A DNA stretch of 64,000 bases from positions 1,302,001 through 1,366,000 of the forward strand of contig NZ_UGIB01000001.1 in the NCBI RefSeq assembly GCF_900451005.1, written 5' to 3'. Made by a program: the position numbers and the translations under genes. Every line of letters starts with the position of its first letter. Positions within the stretch are counted from its first letter, which is position 1. Below are positions 42,632 through 51,028 of this stretch, piece after piece. Origin of the DNA: Helicobacter fennelliae (GTDB lineage Bacteria; Campylobacterota; Campylobacteria; Campylobacterales; Helicobacteraceae). The notes below the pieces were generated by a model that was given only the letters and a program-made list of their open reading frames with translations, ran no database searches and had not been told where the DNA came from.

Positions 42632-43856
42632 ATGAGAGACAATAGAACAAATGACAACTTAAGCCTTATCCCTATAATGTTTTGCTTTGATAATAATTAT
42701 GTGATTCCAGCTAGCGTGTGTTTTTATTCGCTTCTAGAGCATGCAAATCGATATACTTGCGACATTGTCAGCGGGGGGGGGGGCAGAATCTAGCTCTTTA
42801 AAGCGTAAGTTAGAATCTAAAAATTCTTATAAGCAGATTTTGGCTTATGAAGCAAAAACTACAAACTCACACCAAAACACACAAAACAAAATCAAACTTT
42901 TTTACAAACTCTATGTAATCCACAATGACATATCTAAAGATTCTCAAAATATTCTTCACCAAAGCATAAGCGAATTTAGCAGTTTTGCGAGTTTGGAATT
43001 TATCGATGCGGCGAATAGATTTTCACAAGAATGGCAGAATTTAGGATTAAAAGGGCATTTTGCGCAAGAAGTTCTTTATAAACTCCTTCTTGCAAGCCAC
43101 TTTCCGCAATATGATAAAATCATAGTTTCTGATGTTGATGTCGTTTTTTTGGGTGATGTATCAAGGAGCTTTTTAGAGTTTGATTGTGAAAGCAATCTAT
43201 ACCTATCAGGTGTGAAGCTAAATGACCCTGAAAGTTTCTTGCCACTTGATGGCTGGAAAAGCGGATACAAAAAATACACTCAAGATGAATTTAACGCAGT
43301 GCAAAATGGCATAGGTGGTGGGTATTTCATCGCCAATCTTAAAATGTGGCGCAAAGATGATATAGAATCTAGATTGATTGATTATCTCTCGCATAATGCT
43401 TATAAATTAATCTTAGCCGAACAAGATGTGCTTAATATAGTTTGCTACCCAAAAATAGACACTCTCTCGCCTGCGCATATCGTGCCACATCACTCATGGG
43501 AATGGTATGGTAAGCAATGGGAGCATTACAAGCCAAAGCTTTATACTCAAGAGCAGCTTGATAATGCAAGGGATTATCCAATCCAGCTTCATTATGTGGG
43601 TTCTAAGAAACCATGGAATCACCCAAGCGAGCCAAAAAGCGATATTTGGTATAAATATCTAACAAAAACGCCATTTCTTGAAAACCACCTCAATAATCTA
43701 GAATCTATCATCATTAATGCCTATGTCAAAACAACTTTATCTTATCGCTTGCAAAAATTCATAAAAAATAATCCGCTCTTTGTTTTTGATGTGAGATTCT
43801 ATGGATGTTTATTATCTAGGATATATCGCAAACTTTACAAACTCTATAAAGGATAG
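42632..43856 (+). CDS. Glycosyltransferase family 8, phase-variable by poly-G, OFF as written
   Basis: Predicted LPS or surface-glycan hexosyltransferase using a UDP-sugar. The N-terminus, IPIMFCFDNNYVIPASVCFYSLLEHAN, is in the frame of ATG 42632 (GAGGTGG upstream). The rest, with the DxD site VSDVDVVFLGD, NGIGGGYFIANLKMW and IQLHYVGSKKPWNHPSEPK, lies in another frame. They meet at 11 G residues (42773-42783). With 11 G the product stops after GGGGQNLAL. With 10 or 13 G one frame of about 407 residues opens. Such tracts change length by slipped-strand copying and switch surface sugars in Helicobacter. Confidence 0.88.
42773..42783 (+). repeat. Poly-G(11) phase-variation tract
   Basis: Eleven G in the N-terminal coding part of the GT8 gene. 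The present length is out of frame; 10 G restores the frame (SGGGAESS). Confidence 0.9.
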
Positions 43857-43859
43857 CCA

Positions 43860-45174
43860 ATGAATGAATTAGATAGATTTTTATCGCCAGATTTTAATGC
43901 AAAGGTGTTTTTGGAATGTCAAGATAATTTCGCTAAAACGCAGCATATAAAATCGCATTGTGTTTTTAGGCAAGAAAATTTGCAAGAGGATTTGATAGGG
44001 GATTTGATAGGGGATTTGCACAAGAATCCGATGGGAGAAAATTTAGTAGGGGATTTGCAGAATCATAAAAACCAGAATCAAGAGAGTGAGATAGAATTTA
44101 GCATAGCAATTCCTACATATAAAAGAATCGACACCCTAAAACAAGCCATAGATTCTGCATTGTCTCAAGATATAGATAATGCTAACGCGTCGATATTGTC
44201 GGGGGGGGCAATCACAAAAGCCTAACCTTAAAAAATCCTATGAGATCTTGGTCGTAGAAAACACAGATAACTACCCCAAACCCTCTCCGACACAAGAACT
44301 TCTAGAATCAAAATATAAAAACAAAATTACTTATTATAGAAACGAGCAAAATCTAGGACTTCTTGGGAATTTTAATCGAGCTATCACGCTTGCAAAAGGC
44401 AAATGGGTGTGTGTATTGCACGATGATGATGTGCTATTGCCACATTATCTCTCATCTATGCAAAAAGCAATAAAACAAGTCGCTTTAAACACTTCTCTTA
44501 TATCGCATCGAGCGATTTATTTTGGTGATTTGAGTCTGATTTCTTATTCTCCAACTAAAGAATCTAGCATTAAAGCTTTTCTCAAACATTATGCAAAGCC
44601 CTTGTTTCTTACGCTTAAGACTACAAAGAAATTTTTATTTTCTTGTATTGTCTCTCCAATGCTAGGAATCAAGCGATACAAAACTCTAGATACACGAGAT
44701 TCTGACTATATATGCAAATATAATCCACTTCACCCATCAGCTTTGCTTCATCATAAGGATTTGACTCTTAAGCTTGGAGGGTATGATGCGGAGTTTTTTC
44801 CAAGTGATGATTGGTTTTTTCATACAAGGGCTGCAAAATTTAGTCAAGTCTATCAACTCAACGAGTTTTTGAGTAAGTATCGTTATTTAAACAATGCTTC
44901 ATTTAATACAAATACTTTGCGACTTGGAAGTATTGTAAATTTTTTGCATATACGAGACAATATAAAAGTATCAAAGAAAATCAAATCCATACTTCTCACA
45001 AAGCAGTATCAACATATTTTAGAGATAAAAGATGATGCCCTTAGAGTCGAGTTATTGGGATATATGCAGAGATTGGAGTTTAAGCCAAAGAAGCTAAACA
45101 AACTTGATGAATGGCTGTATAAAATCTATCGCTTAGGTGATACGGAACTTTATGAGGTAGAATCTAATATTTAA
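43860..45174 (+). CDS. Glycosyltransferase family 2, phase-variable by poly-G, OFF as written
   Basis: ATG 43860 gives a first part with an odd N-terminal extension of about 80 residues. The GT2 start then follows: FSIAIPTYKRIDTLKQAIDSALSQ. Eight G at 44201-44208 put the rest out of frame, and the product stops after SGGAITKA. With 7 or 10 G the frame runs on (SGGQSQKPNLKKSYEILVVEN) to NLGLLGNFNRAITLAKGKWVCVLHDDDVLLP, the DDD being the nucleotide-sugar site. The full product would be about 437 residues. It begins 3 bp after the GT8 stop, so the two form an operon. Acceptor and sugar are unknown. Confidence 0.87.
44201..44208 (+). repeat. Poly-G(8) phase-variation tract
   Basis: Eight G between IDNANASILS and the GT2 continuation. 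Seven or ten would be in frame. It is the shortest of the four tracts, so it should switch most slowly. Confidence 0.85.
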
Positions 45175-45200
45175 GACACAAAAAATCTAGCATTTTGGTG

Positions 45201-45206
45201 TATAAT
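45201..45206 (+). promoter_or_regulatory. Probable -10 box for the third glycosyltransferase
   Basis: TATAAT after GGTG, 62 bp before ATG 45268, in the 93-bp gap behind the second glycosyltransferase. It suggests that the third gene has its own promoter. Confidence 0.55.
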
Positions 45207-45267
45207 TCTGGCTTTAGCCAAATGTTTGCATTGCAAATTTTTATATTGAAGGAGCAAAGGAGAATAT

Positions 45268-46218
45268 ATGTTTTTAAGTATTTTAGTTCCGACTTATAAT
45301 AGAAAAGATGAATTAAGCAGGAATCTAGATTCTATATTGGCGCAAGGTTATAGCTGGCAAAATAGCTCAAATCAAAAACGATATGGAAAATTTAATGAGC
45401 TAGTTGAGATCATCGTCCAAAATAATGCCTCAACAGATGGCACAAAAGAAATGCTTGATGAGATGTCGCATAAAATCCTCTCGGGGGGGGGGGCAAATTT
45501 AAAAGTATTTCATAACCCTTCAAACTTTGGGCTTTGTCAAAATATGATAGAAGTTCTTAAAAATGCCACTGGAAAATATGTTTTATATCTCACTGATGAT
45601 GATTATTTACTGCCTCAGTCATTAAGCAAGATTATAGATTTTCTCCAAAACAACACTTATGATTTCGTGCGGTTAAATCTCATAACTTTTTTGGAGCAAT
45701 CTATTCAGGCATATTGCAATATTCTATTTGCTTCATATATCAATACTACAAATGCTACACAAAGCCAAAAGGTTTCTATATTTTGTTCTACACATATTCT
45801 TACAGGAAATATCTTTAGGCGAGAGAAAATAGACATGGAGGCAATGTGCGCGGTAAAGGAATGGTGGTTTCCACATATGAGTATATCTGGAAGAATGATG
45901 GATAATTTTGCTTATATTCCTTATGTTTATATTGTGCATACTTGGGAGAATAAAGTGTATTGGGGAGATGAAAATGCCCATCACAAAAGAGATGAATATA
46001 GCAATGTAACAGCAGGATTGTATAAAACAATCTTAGGGCTTGAATGTGTGCTAGGAATGGACTTTATCAAAGAGGCTATCTGCTGGTATAACCCACACAA
46101 AAAACTTTATGCTTTTGCGTATGATATTTTAAGCACAAAGCAAAAAGTAGCTCTATGGCGGGCAAATACAAAACAAGCACTCAAAACTTGGCTAAAAAAG
46201 ATTGTATTTTTCTTATAA
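45268..46218 (+). CDS. Glycosyltransferase family 2 with in-frame poly-G tract (ON as written)
   Basis: A 316-residue GT-A fold enzyme. Seen: LSILVPTYNRKDELSRNLDSIL, IIVQNNASTDGTKEM, NPSNFGLCQNMIEVL, and the DxD-type site YLTDDDYLLPQSL. Eleven G at 45483-45493 code SGGG between HKIL and ANLK in the open frame, so this copy is expressed as written. A gain or loss of one G would stop it early. A strong GGAGCAAAGGAG precedes ATG. No membrane segments are seen. Sugar and acceptor are unknown. Confidence 0.9.
   Translation: MFLSILVPTYNRKDELSRNLDSILAQGYSWQNSSNQKRYGKFNELVEIIVQNNASTDGTKEMLDEMSHKILSGGGANLKVFHNPSNFGLCQNMIEVLKNATGKYVLYLTDDDYLLPQSLSKIIDFLQNNTYDFVRLNLITFLEQSIQAYCNILFASYINTTNATQSQKVSIFCSTHILTGNIFRREKIDMEAMCAVKEWWFPHMSISGRMMDNFAYIPYVYIVHTWENKVYWGDENAHHKRDEYSNVTAGLYKTILGLECVLGMDFIKEAICWYNPHKKLYAFAYDILSTKQKVALWRANTKQALKTWLKKIVFFL
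45483..45493 (+). repeat. Poly-G(11) phase-variation tract
   Basis: Eleven G inside the third glycosyltransferase, in frame at this length (TCG GGG GGG GGG GCA). Confidence 0.9.
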
Positions 46219-46343
46219 GTTTGGCTTTAGATTCTAGATTCTCATTGTAAGTGGTTGCAAACAATATAACAATTCAGTCAAGATTTAGATTCTAGTTTTA
46301 GAATCTAAAATAAATATCACAAACTCCAAAACTCCAAAGTCAA

Positions 46344-46393
46344 TTTAGATTCTGCATAGCAAACTAAATAAAAATCTAAATGCAGAATCTAAA
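46344..46393. terminator. Inverted repeat between convergent genes, possible terminator
   Basis: Fourteen-bp perfect arms, TTTAGATTCTGCAT and ATGCAGAATCTAAA, with a 22-bp loop, directly after the yejA-like stop on the - strand and 125 bp after the glycosyltransferase on the + strand. The arms contain the AGATTCT word. No long T run follows, so strength as an intrinsic terminator is unsure. Confidence 0.45.
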
Positions 46394-46394
46394 C

Positions 46395-48176
46395 TCACTG
46401 CGCATTCTTATCCCACCAAATCTGCGGGCTTAGATCATATCGTGGCATAATCTCTGGCATTCCTATATGATCCCAATACGCTATCCGAAAAGTAGGCAAA
46501 AAATAATGAGGCACGACATAATCCCCCCACAACAAAACCCTATCAAGAGCCCTTAATGCGCTAATTTGATAAGATCGATGAGGGGCTGCAATCACTTTTT
46601 CAATCAAACAATCAACCACTTGAGATTGAATCCCGCTATAATTTTTGCTTCCCTCCTGCATAGCACTTTTTGAGCTCCAAAAATACCGCTGCTCATTTCC
46701 CGGAAACAAGCTTTGAGCGATAACTTCGACAATCATATCGTAATCAAATTTTTTCACACGATTTGCATATTGGCTTGGATCGATTTTTTGGATATGAAGC
46801 TTTATGCCTAGAATTTGAAGATTTCTTGCATATTGCAAGGCTAATCGCTCAAAGGCTGGATTATCAAGCAAGAGCGTGATTTGAAGTTGCGTGTTTGTGC
46901 GCGGATTGATGAGCTTTGTATCTTTAAATACATACCCTGCTTGAAGAAGTAAATCTCGCGCGAGTTTTAGATTCTCCCTTCTTGCCTCTCCTGTGCTTAC
47001 AGGCACATGATATGGCGTAGTGTAGAGGGCTTGCGGAAGTAAATGCGCGCTATCACATTCTCGCAAAATCTCTTTCTCCTTATCTTGAGGAATGCCTGTG
47101 CTTGCGAAAATAGAGTGATTAAAATAGCTTGTGGTGCGCTCATATTGAGAAAAAAACAAATTCAAATTCGCCCATTCAAAATCAAATGCATAAATCATCG
47201 CCTTTCGCACCAATGGATTAGAAAACACCTCTTTTCGTGTGTTTAAAAAAAACCCCTGCATACCCGTTGGAAGCGCGTGATGAATAGTTATTTTTTTGAT
47301 TTTAGATTCTCGCACTGCATTTCCTACATACTGCTTTGCCCAAGTTTTTGCTTTGCTCTCTTGCCTCCAGTCATATTGATGATTCAAAAAAGCTTGCAAG
47401 GCAACAGCATCATCACGATAATATTCATACTCAAGAATATCAAAATTAAACTGCCCTTTGCGACTTGGTAAGTCTTTTGCCCAGTATGTTTTGTCGCGCT
47501 CATAAGTGATTTTTTTGCCGATTTCAAAAGATTTGATCTTATAAGGACCGCTACCAAGTGGAGGAAGTAGCGGATTCTCGCCAAATGTGTTTTTGCCATT
47601 GTGGATATAAAAATGCTTAGGCAACACGCAAAGCTGCCCTAAAATCAATGGAAGCTCTTTGTTTTGTGTGGTGCGAAAAATAAATTTCACTTTGTGTGGT
47701 GAGAGGATTTGCACCTCTTTGACATCTGCGTAATATTGCTTATAAATAGGGCTTCCTTTTGTTATTAGCATTTCAAAGCTAAATTTCACATCTTTGGCTT
47801 CAATCGGCACACCATCAGCAAAGCGCGCCCTCTCATCAAGCATGAAAATCACAAAATCATTGTGCTTTGAAACCTCTATATCTTTGGCGACAAGTGCGTA
47901 TTGCGCGTAAGGCTCATCCATACTTTGAGCCATAAGCGTATCATAGACAAACTCTAATCCACTCGCACTCTCTCCGCTTAGCACAAATGGATTCAGAGAC
48001 GAAAAGCTACCTATCGCATAGCTTTTAAGCGTGCCACCTTTTTTGACATTTGGATTGACATAGTCAAAGTGCTGTAAATGTGGGTATTTTGCTCTCTCTC
48101 CTAATGCGATATATGAAGCACCATACACAAAACACAGCGACAAACACGCGCCAAACAAAATCTTTGCTACATTCAT
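46395..48176 (-). CDS. YejA-like extracellular solute-binding protein, family 5
   Basis: Periplasmic oligopeptide-type binding protein of 593 residues, signal peptide about 1-20 (FVYGAS). The sequence fits the YejA branch: GGTLKSYAIGSFSSLNPFVLSGE, ALVAKDIEVSKHNDFVIFMLDERARFADG, GSGPYKIKSFEIGKKITYERDKTYWA, and NYSGIQSQVVDCLIEKVIAAPHR near the end. In E. coli YejABEF imports peptides and microcin C. No permease or ATPase genes are next to it, so its partners must be elsewhere. No strong ribosome site is visible. Confidence 0.87.
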   Translation of the reverse strand: MNVAKILFGACLSLCFVYGASYIALGERAKYPHLQHFDYVNPNVKKGGTLKSYAIGSFSSLNPFVLSGESASGLEFVYDTLMAQSMDEPYAQYALVAKDIEVSKHNDFVIFMLDERARFADGVPIEAKDVKFSFEMLITKGSPIYKQYYADVKEVQILSPHKVKFIFRTTQNKELPLILGQLCVLPKHFYIHNGKNTFGENPLLPPLGSGPYKIKSFEIGKKITYERDKTYWAKDLPSRKGQFNFDILEYEYYRDDAVALQAFLNHQYDWRQESKAKTWAKQYVGNAVRESKIKKITIHHALPTGMQGFFLNTRKEVFSNPLVRKAMIYAFDFEWANLNLFFSQYERTTSYFNHSIFASTGIPQDKEKEILRECDSAHLLPQALYTTPYHVPVSTGEARRENLKLARDLLLQAGYVFKDTKLINPRTNTQLQITLLLDNPAFERLALQYARNLQILGIKLHIQKIDPSQYANRVKKFDYDMIVEVIAQSLFPGNEQRYFWSSKSAMQEGSKNYSGIQSQVVDCLIEKVIAAPHRSYQISALRALDRVLLWGDYVVPHYFLPTFRIAYWDHIGMPEIMPRYDLSPQIWWDKNAQ

Positions 48177-48250
48177 TAATCTATACTCAACTTTTGTCTA
48201 TATTTCCCTAATTTTGCGATATTTCTCTGTGCTTTTTATTGCAAATATTC

Positions 48251-49237
48251 TTAGATTAGCCCGACACATTCTTTTGCTTTTTGATAAGTCTTTCTTGCTA
48301 TTGGACGCACTTTTTCTACTCCTTGAGTCAATATCTGCTCCAAAAATGCCTTATCAGCATAAATTTTTTGATAATTTTCACGAATAGGACGCAAAGACTC
48401 AATAATCACCTCTGCTAAAGCGATTTTTAAATCCCCATAACCCTTGCCTTCAAAGCTCTTTTGTATGGATTCTCGGCTTTTTTGCGTCAAAACCTCATAA
48501 ATGCTTAAAAGATTATAAAGTCCCGCTCGCGATTCATCAAACACAATCGTGCTTTGTGAATCAGTTGTGGCTCTTTTGATTTTGCGCAAAATCTCATCAG
48601 GCGAATCAAGCAAAAAAATAGCGTGATTTGCACCATTGGCTGATTTACTCATTTTGGATTCTGGATCATCAAGCCCCATAACCCTTGCGCCGACTTTTGG
48701 AATGAGCGGCTCTGGAATCTTAAAGCATTCTCCATAGTCCTTATTGAACCGTTCTGCGACATTACGCGTAAGCTCTAAATGCTGCTTTTGATCTTCGCCC
48801 ACAGGCACAAGATCTGCTTGATAGAGCAAAATATCTGCCGCCATAAGGGCTGGATAATTAAAAAGCCCGACATTGATATTTTTTGGGTTTTTGGCGGATT
48901 TGTCTTTGAATTGCGTCATTCGGCTCATATCGCCCATAGAAATATTGCAATCCAAAATCCACGCCAAAGCAGGATGTTCGTCAATTTGGCTTTGTATAAA
49001 AAGGCTTGATTTGTGTGTATCAATCCCACACGCAAGCAACATAGCGACAAGTTCATAAGTTTTGGCTTTGAGCTCTTTTGGGTCTTGATAGATTGTTATC
49101 GCGTGAGAATTCACGATACAAAAAATATTTTCGTAGATTTCTTGAGAATCTACCCAATTTTTGACTGCCCCCAAATAATTTCCAAGATGAATTTTTCCTG
49201 TTGGCTGAATCCCTGAAAAAACAAGCTTTTTTGACAT
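48251..49237 (-). CDS. trpS: Tryptophanyl-tRNA synthetase
   Basis: Class Ic aminoacyl-tRNA synthetase of 328 residues that charges tRNA-Trp. The HIGH-like motif is [12 protein letters not shown], and the KMSKS motif is intact ([16 protein letters not shown]). It also has [19 protein letters not shown] and [15 protein letters not shown], typical of TrpS. ATG 49237 has AAGGATAAAA upstream; the longer frame to 49273 is unsupported. Confidence 0.96.
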   Translation of the reverse strand: MSKKLVFSGIQPTGKIHLGNYLGAVKNWVDSQEIYENIFCIVNSHAITIYQDPKELKAKTYELVAMLLACGIDTHKSSLFIQSQIDEHPALAWILDCNISMGDMSRMTQFKDKSAKNPKNINVGLFNYPALMAADILLYQADLVPVGEDQKQHLELTRNVAERFNKDYGECFKIPEPLIPKVGARVMGLDDPESKMSKSANGANHAIFLLDSPDEILRKIKRATTDSQSTIVFDESRAGLYNLLSIYEVLTQKSRESIQKSFEGKGYGDLKIALAEVIIESLRPIRENYQKIYADKAFLEQILTQGVEKVRPIARKTYQKAKECVGLI

Positions 49238-49274
49238 TTTTATCCTTAGTAGTATGAAAAATTGAACAGGCAAT

Positions 49275-49280
49275 ATTATA
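49275..49280 (-). promoter_or_regulatory. Probable -10 box for trpS
   Basis: TATAAT on the - strand (ATTATA on +), 37 bp before the trpS ATG, in the divergent gap with lpp20. Confidence 0.55.
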
Positions 49281-49353
49281 CATTCTTGGATTTAAAGCTT
49301 TATTAATGTTTTTTAATTACAATAAGCGCTTATTTTACAAACAAGGACAAACA

Positions 49354-49884
49354 ATGAAAAAACAAATTCTTGCTCTTGGTATCGCGCTTTTGGCGATAAC
49401 TGGTTGTAAAGATATAGGTGAAAATGCTGATGTAAATGATGCGCTCAAAGGTGCTCCAGACTGGGTAATCGACGGAAGTAAAGACAACTTAAGCGCAACA
49501 GGAAGCGCAAAAATCAAAAATGGCAATATTGGCTTTGCGACAACACAAGCTTCAGCAAGTGCGAGAGCTGAGCTTGCAGGACAAATCGCAACGCGGATTG
49601 AGAGCAAATATAGAGAGCTTACAACAAGTGGTGAGGATAGTGTCAATCAAGAAGCAGTCCGAGCTGTAAGACAAAGCGTAGATCAAGTCTTAACTGGCAC
49701 GAAAGTAACAAAAAAATGGGTAAGTAAAGATGGTGTATTGTGGGTTTTGGTGCAAGTAGAAAAACTTGATACAAAACTCCTTAAAGATAATCTCTTGCAA
49801 CTTGATGGGCTTAATCAAGAAGCCGCAAAAGCGTTGGCTCAAAGCGTTGATGAGCTCATCGATGGACCGCAAGCTCAAGAGTAG
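49354..49884 (+). CDS. lpp20: Lpp20-family outer-membrane lipoprotein
   Basis: A 176-residue lipoprotein of the LPP20 family, known as a surface antigen of H. pylori. Lipobox AITGC at about residues 14-18. GAPDWVIDGSKDNLSATGSAKI, the Ala-rich helix ASASARAELAGQIATRIESK, and KKWVSKDGVLWVLVQVEK follow the family pattern. I chose the Met at 49354 because the signal peptide begins there and AAGGAC lies upstream. A strong terminator follows. Confidence 0.92.
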   Translation: MKKQILALGIALLAITGCKDIGENADVNDALKGAPDWVIDGSKDNLSATGSAKIKNGNIGFATTQASASARAELAGQIATRIESKYRELTTSGEDSVNQEAVRAVRQSVDQVLTGTKVTKKWVSKDGVLWVLVQVEKLDTKLLKDNLLQLDGLNQEAAKALAQSVDELIDGPQAQE

Positions 49885-49891
49885 TTTTATC

Positions 49892-49924
49892 CAAATATGC
49901 CTTTTGGCATATTTGTGGGTTTTT
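49892..49924 (+). terminator. Rho-independent terminator after lpp20
   Basis: Perfect 10-bp stem CAAATATGCC / GGCATATTTG around TTTT, then TGGGTTTTT. It is 8 bp after the lpp20 stop. The clearest intrinsic terminator in the window. Confidence 0.85.
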
Positions 49925-49983
49925 ACTTAAATCTTTTTGATCTAATCTTACATAACTTCTAAATACAAAATAGATAATACATA

Positions 49984-50448
49984 ATGATAAATATTGTTCT
50001 AATTGAGCCTAGAATACCGCAAAATACAGGCAATATAGGGCGTTTGTGCGTGGGTGGCAATGCGATTTTGCATTTGATTCACCCATTAGGATTTAGCTTA
50101 AGTGAGAAAGCCATTAGACGATCGGGGCTTGATTATTGGCAGCACCTTCACAAATACGAATGGGCGAGCTTACAGGATTTTTGGGAGCGAAATCCTATCA
50201 CCACGCAACATTTTTTTCTCACTACAAAATCCAAAACACCCTATTATCAGGCTTGTTTTGGTGATGAATGTTTTTTGTATTTTGGTAGAGAAGATGCGGG
50301 GATAGATGAAATGATTTTAGATTCTAACCCAAACCAAACGCTTACCATTCCGATGTCAAGCAAAGCCCGAAGTCTCAATCTCGCTACAAGTGTGGGAATC
50401 GTGCTATATGAGGCTCTAAGACAGAATCCATGGTATAGGTTTGATTAG
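49984..50448 (+). CDS. trmL: tRNA (cytidine(34)-2'-O)-methyltransferase
   Basis: SPOUT-class methyltransferase of 154 residues that modifies the wobble base of tRNA-Leu in E. coli. Seen: IVLIEPRIPQNTGNIGRLC (motif 1), LHLIHPLGFSLSEKAIRRSGLDYW, and the C-terminal knot LTIPMSSKARSLNLATSVGIVLYEALRQ. Length is normal. No clear Shine-Dalgarno sequence. It is the only gene between lpp20 and rpsO. Confidence 0.94.
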   Translation: MINIVLIEPRIPQNTGNIGRLCVGGNAILHLIHPLGFSLSEKAIRRSGLDYWQHLHKYEWASLQDFWERNPITTQHFFLTTKSKTPYYQACFGDECFLYFGREDAGIDEMILDSNPNQTLTIPMSSKARSLNLATSVGIVLYEALRQNPWYRFD

Positions 50449-50557
50449 ATTCTGCAACAAAAATAATTCAGAATCTAAAAAGAATCTAAAATCTCTTTAT
50501 GCTTTTTTGAGTTTGTATAGATTCTAGATTCTGCTTTTTTGAACGCTCTCTTAGATT

Positions 50558-50830
50558 CTAACGATCTTTGATATTGAGTGCTTTAATGAGCTCCACATAT
50601 TTTTCATATTGTGTTTTTTTGAGATATTTAAGAAGATGTTTGCGTTGCCCGACAAGCTTAAGTAATCCCAAACGACTTGAATGATCTTTAGAATTTGCCC
50701 TAAGATGCTCTGTAAGGGTTTTGATACGTTCGCTCAAAAGTGCTATTTGCACTTCAGGAGAGCCTGTATCTTTTTCTCCTCGACTAAATTTTGCGATGAT
50801 TTCTTGTTTTTTCGCCGTATCTAAAGCCAT
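50558..50830 (-). CDS. rpsO: 30S ribosomal protein S15
   Basis: Ninety-residue primary 16S-binding protein. Sequence [32 protein letters not shown], then [32 protein letters not shown], is diagnostic. GGAGG-type ribosome site before ATG. Divergent from flhA across about 200 bp, the same neighbours as in H. pylori. Confidence 0.97.
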   Translation of the reverse strand: MALDTAKKQEIIAKFSRGEKDTGSPEVQIALLSERIKTLTEHLRANSKDHSSRLGLLKLVGQRKHLLKYLKKTQYEKYVELIKALNIKDR

Positions 50831-50936
50831 GATGACCTCCTGATTGGTATTTTGAAATAAAAATGTGATTTTACTTTTAAAACCTTTAAAAAACTTTTAA
50901 AGCCTCGCAAATATTTATAAAACCTTTAGAAAATAA

Positions 50937-50974
50937 TATTTTTAGGTAAAAAAGCTTTTTTTTACCTAAAAATA
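50937..50974. promoter_or_regulatory. 17-bp perfect inverted repeat between rpsO and flhA
   Basis: Arms TATTTTTAGGTAAAAAA and TTTTTTACCTAAAAATA with a 4-bp centre GCTT. It lies 54 bp before the flhA ATG and 107 bp before the rpsO ATG on the other side. Because the genes diverge, a normal terminator is not expected here. It may be an operator, a leader hairpin of flhA, or the end of a small RNA. Confidence 0.6.
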
Positions 50975-51028
50975 GCTAGAATCCAAACTTCATTATAAAT
51001 ATATTTCAATCTCAAGGCATATATAAAA

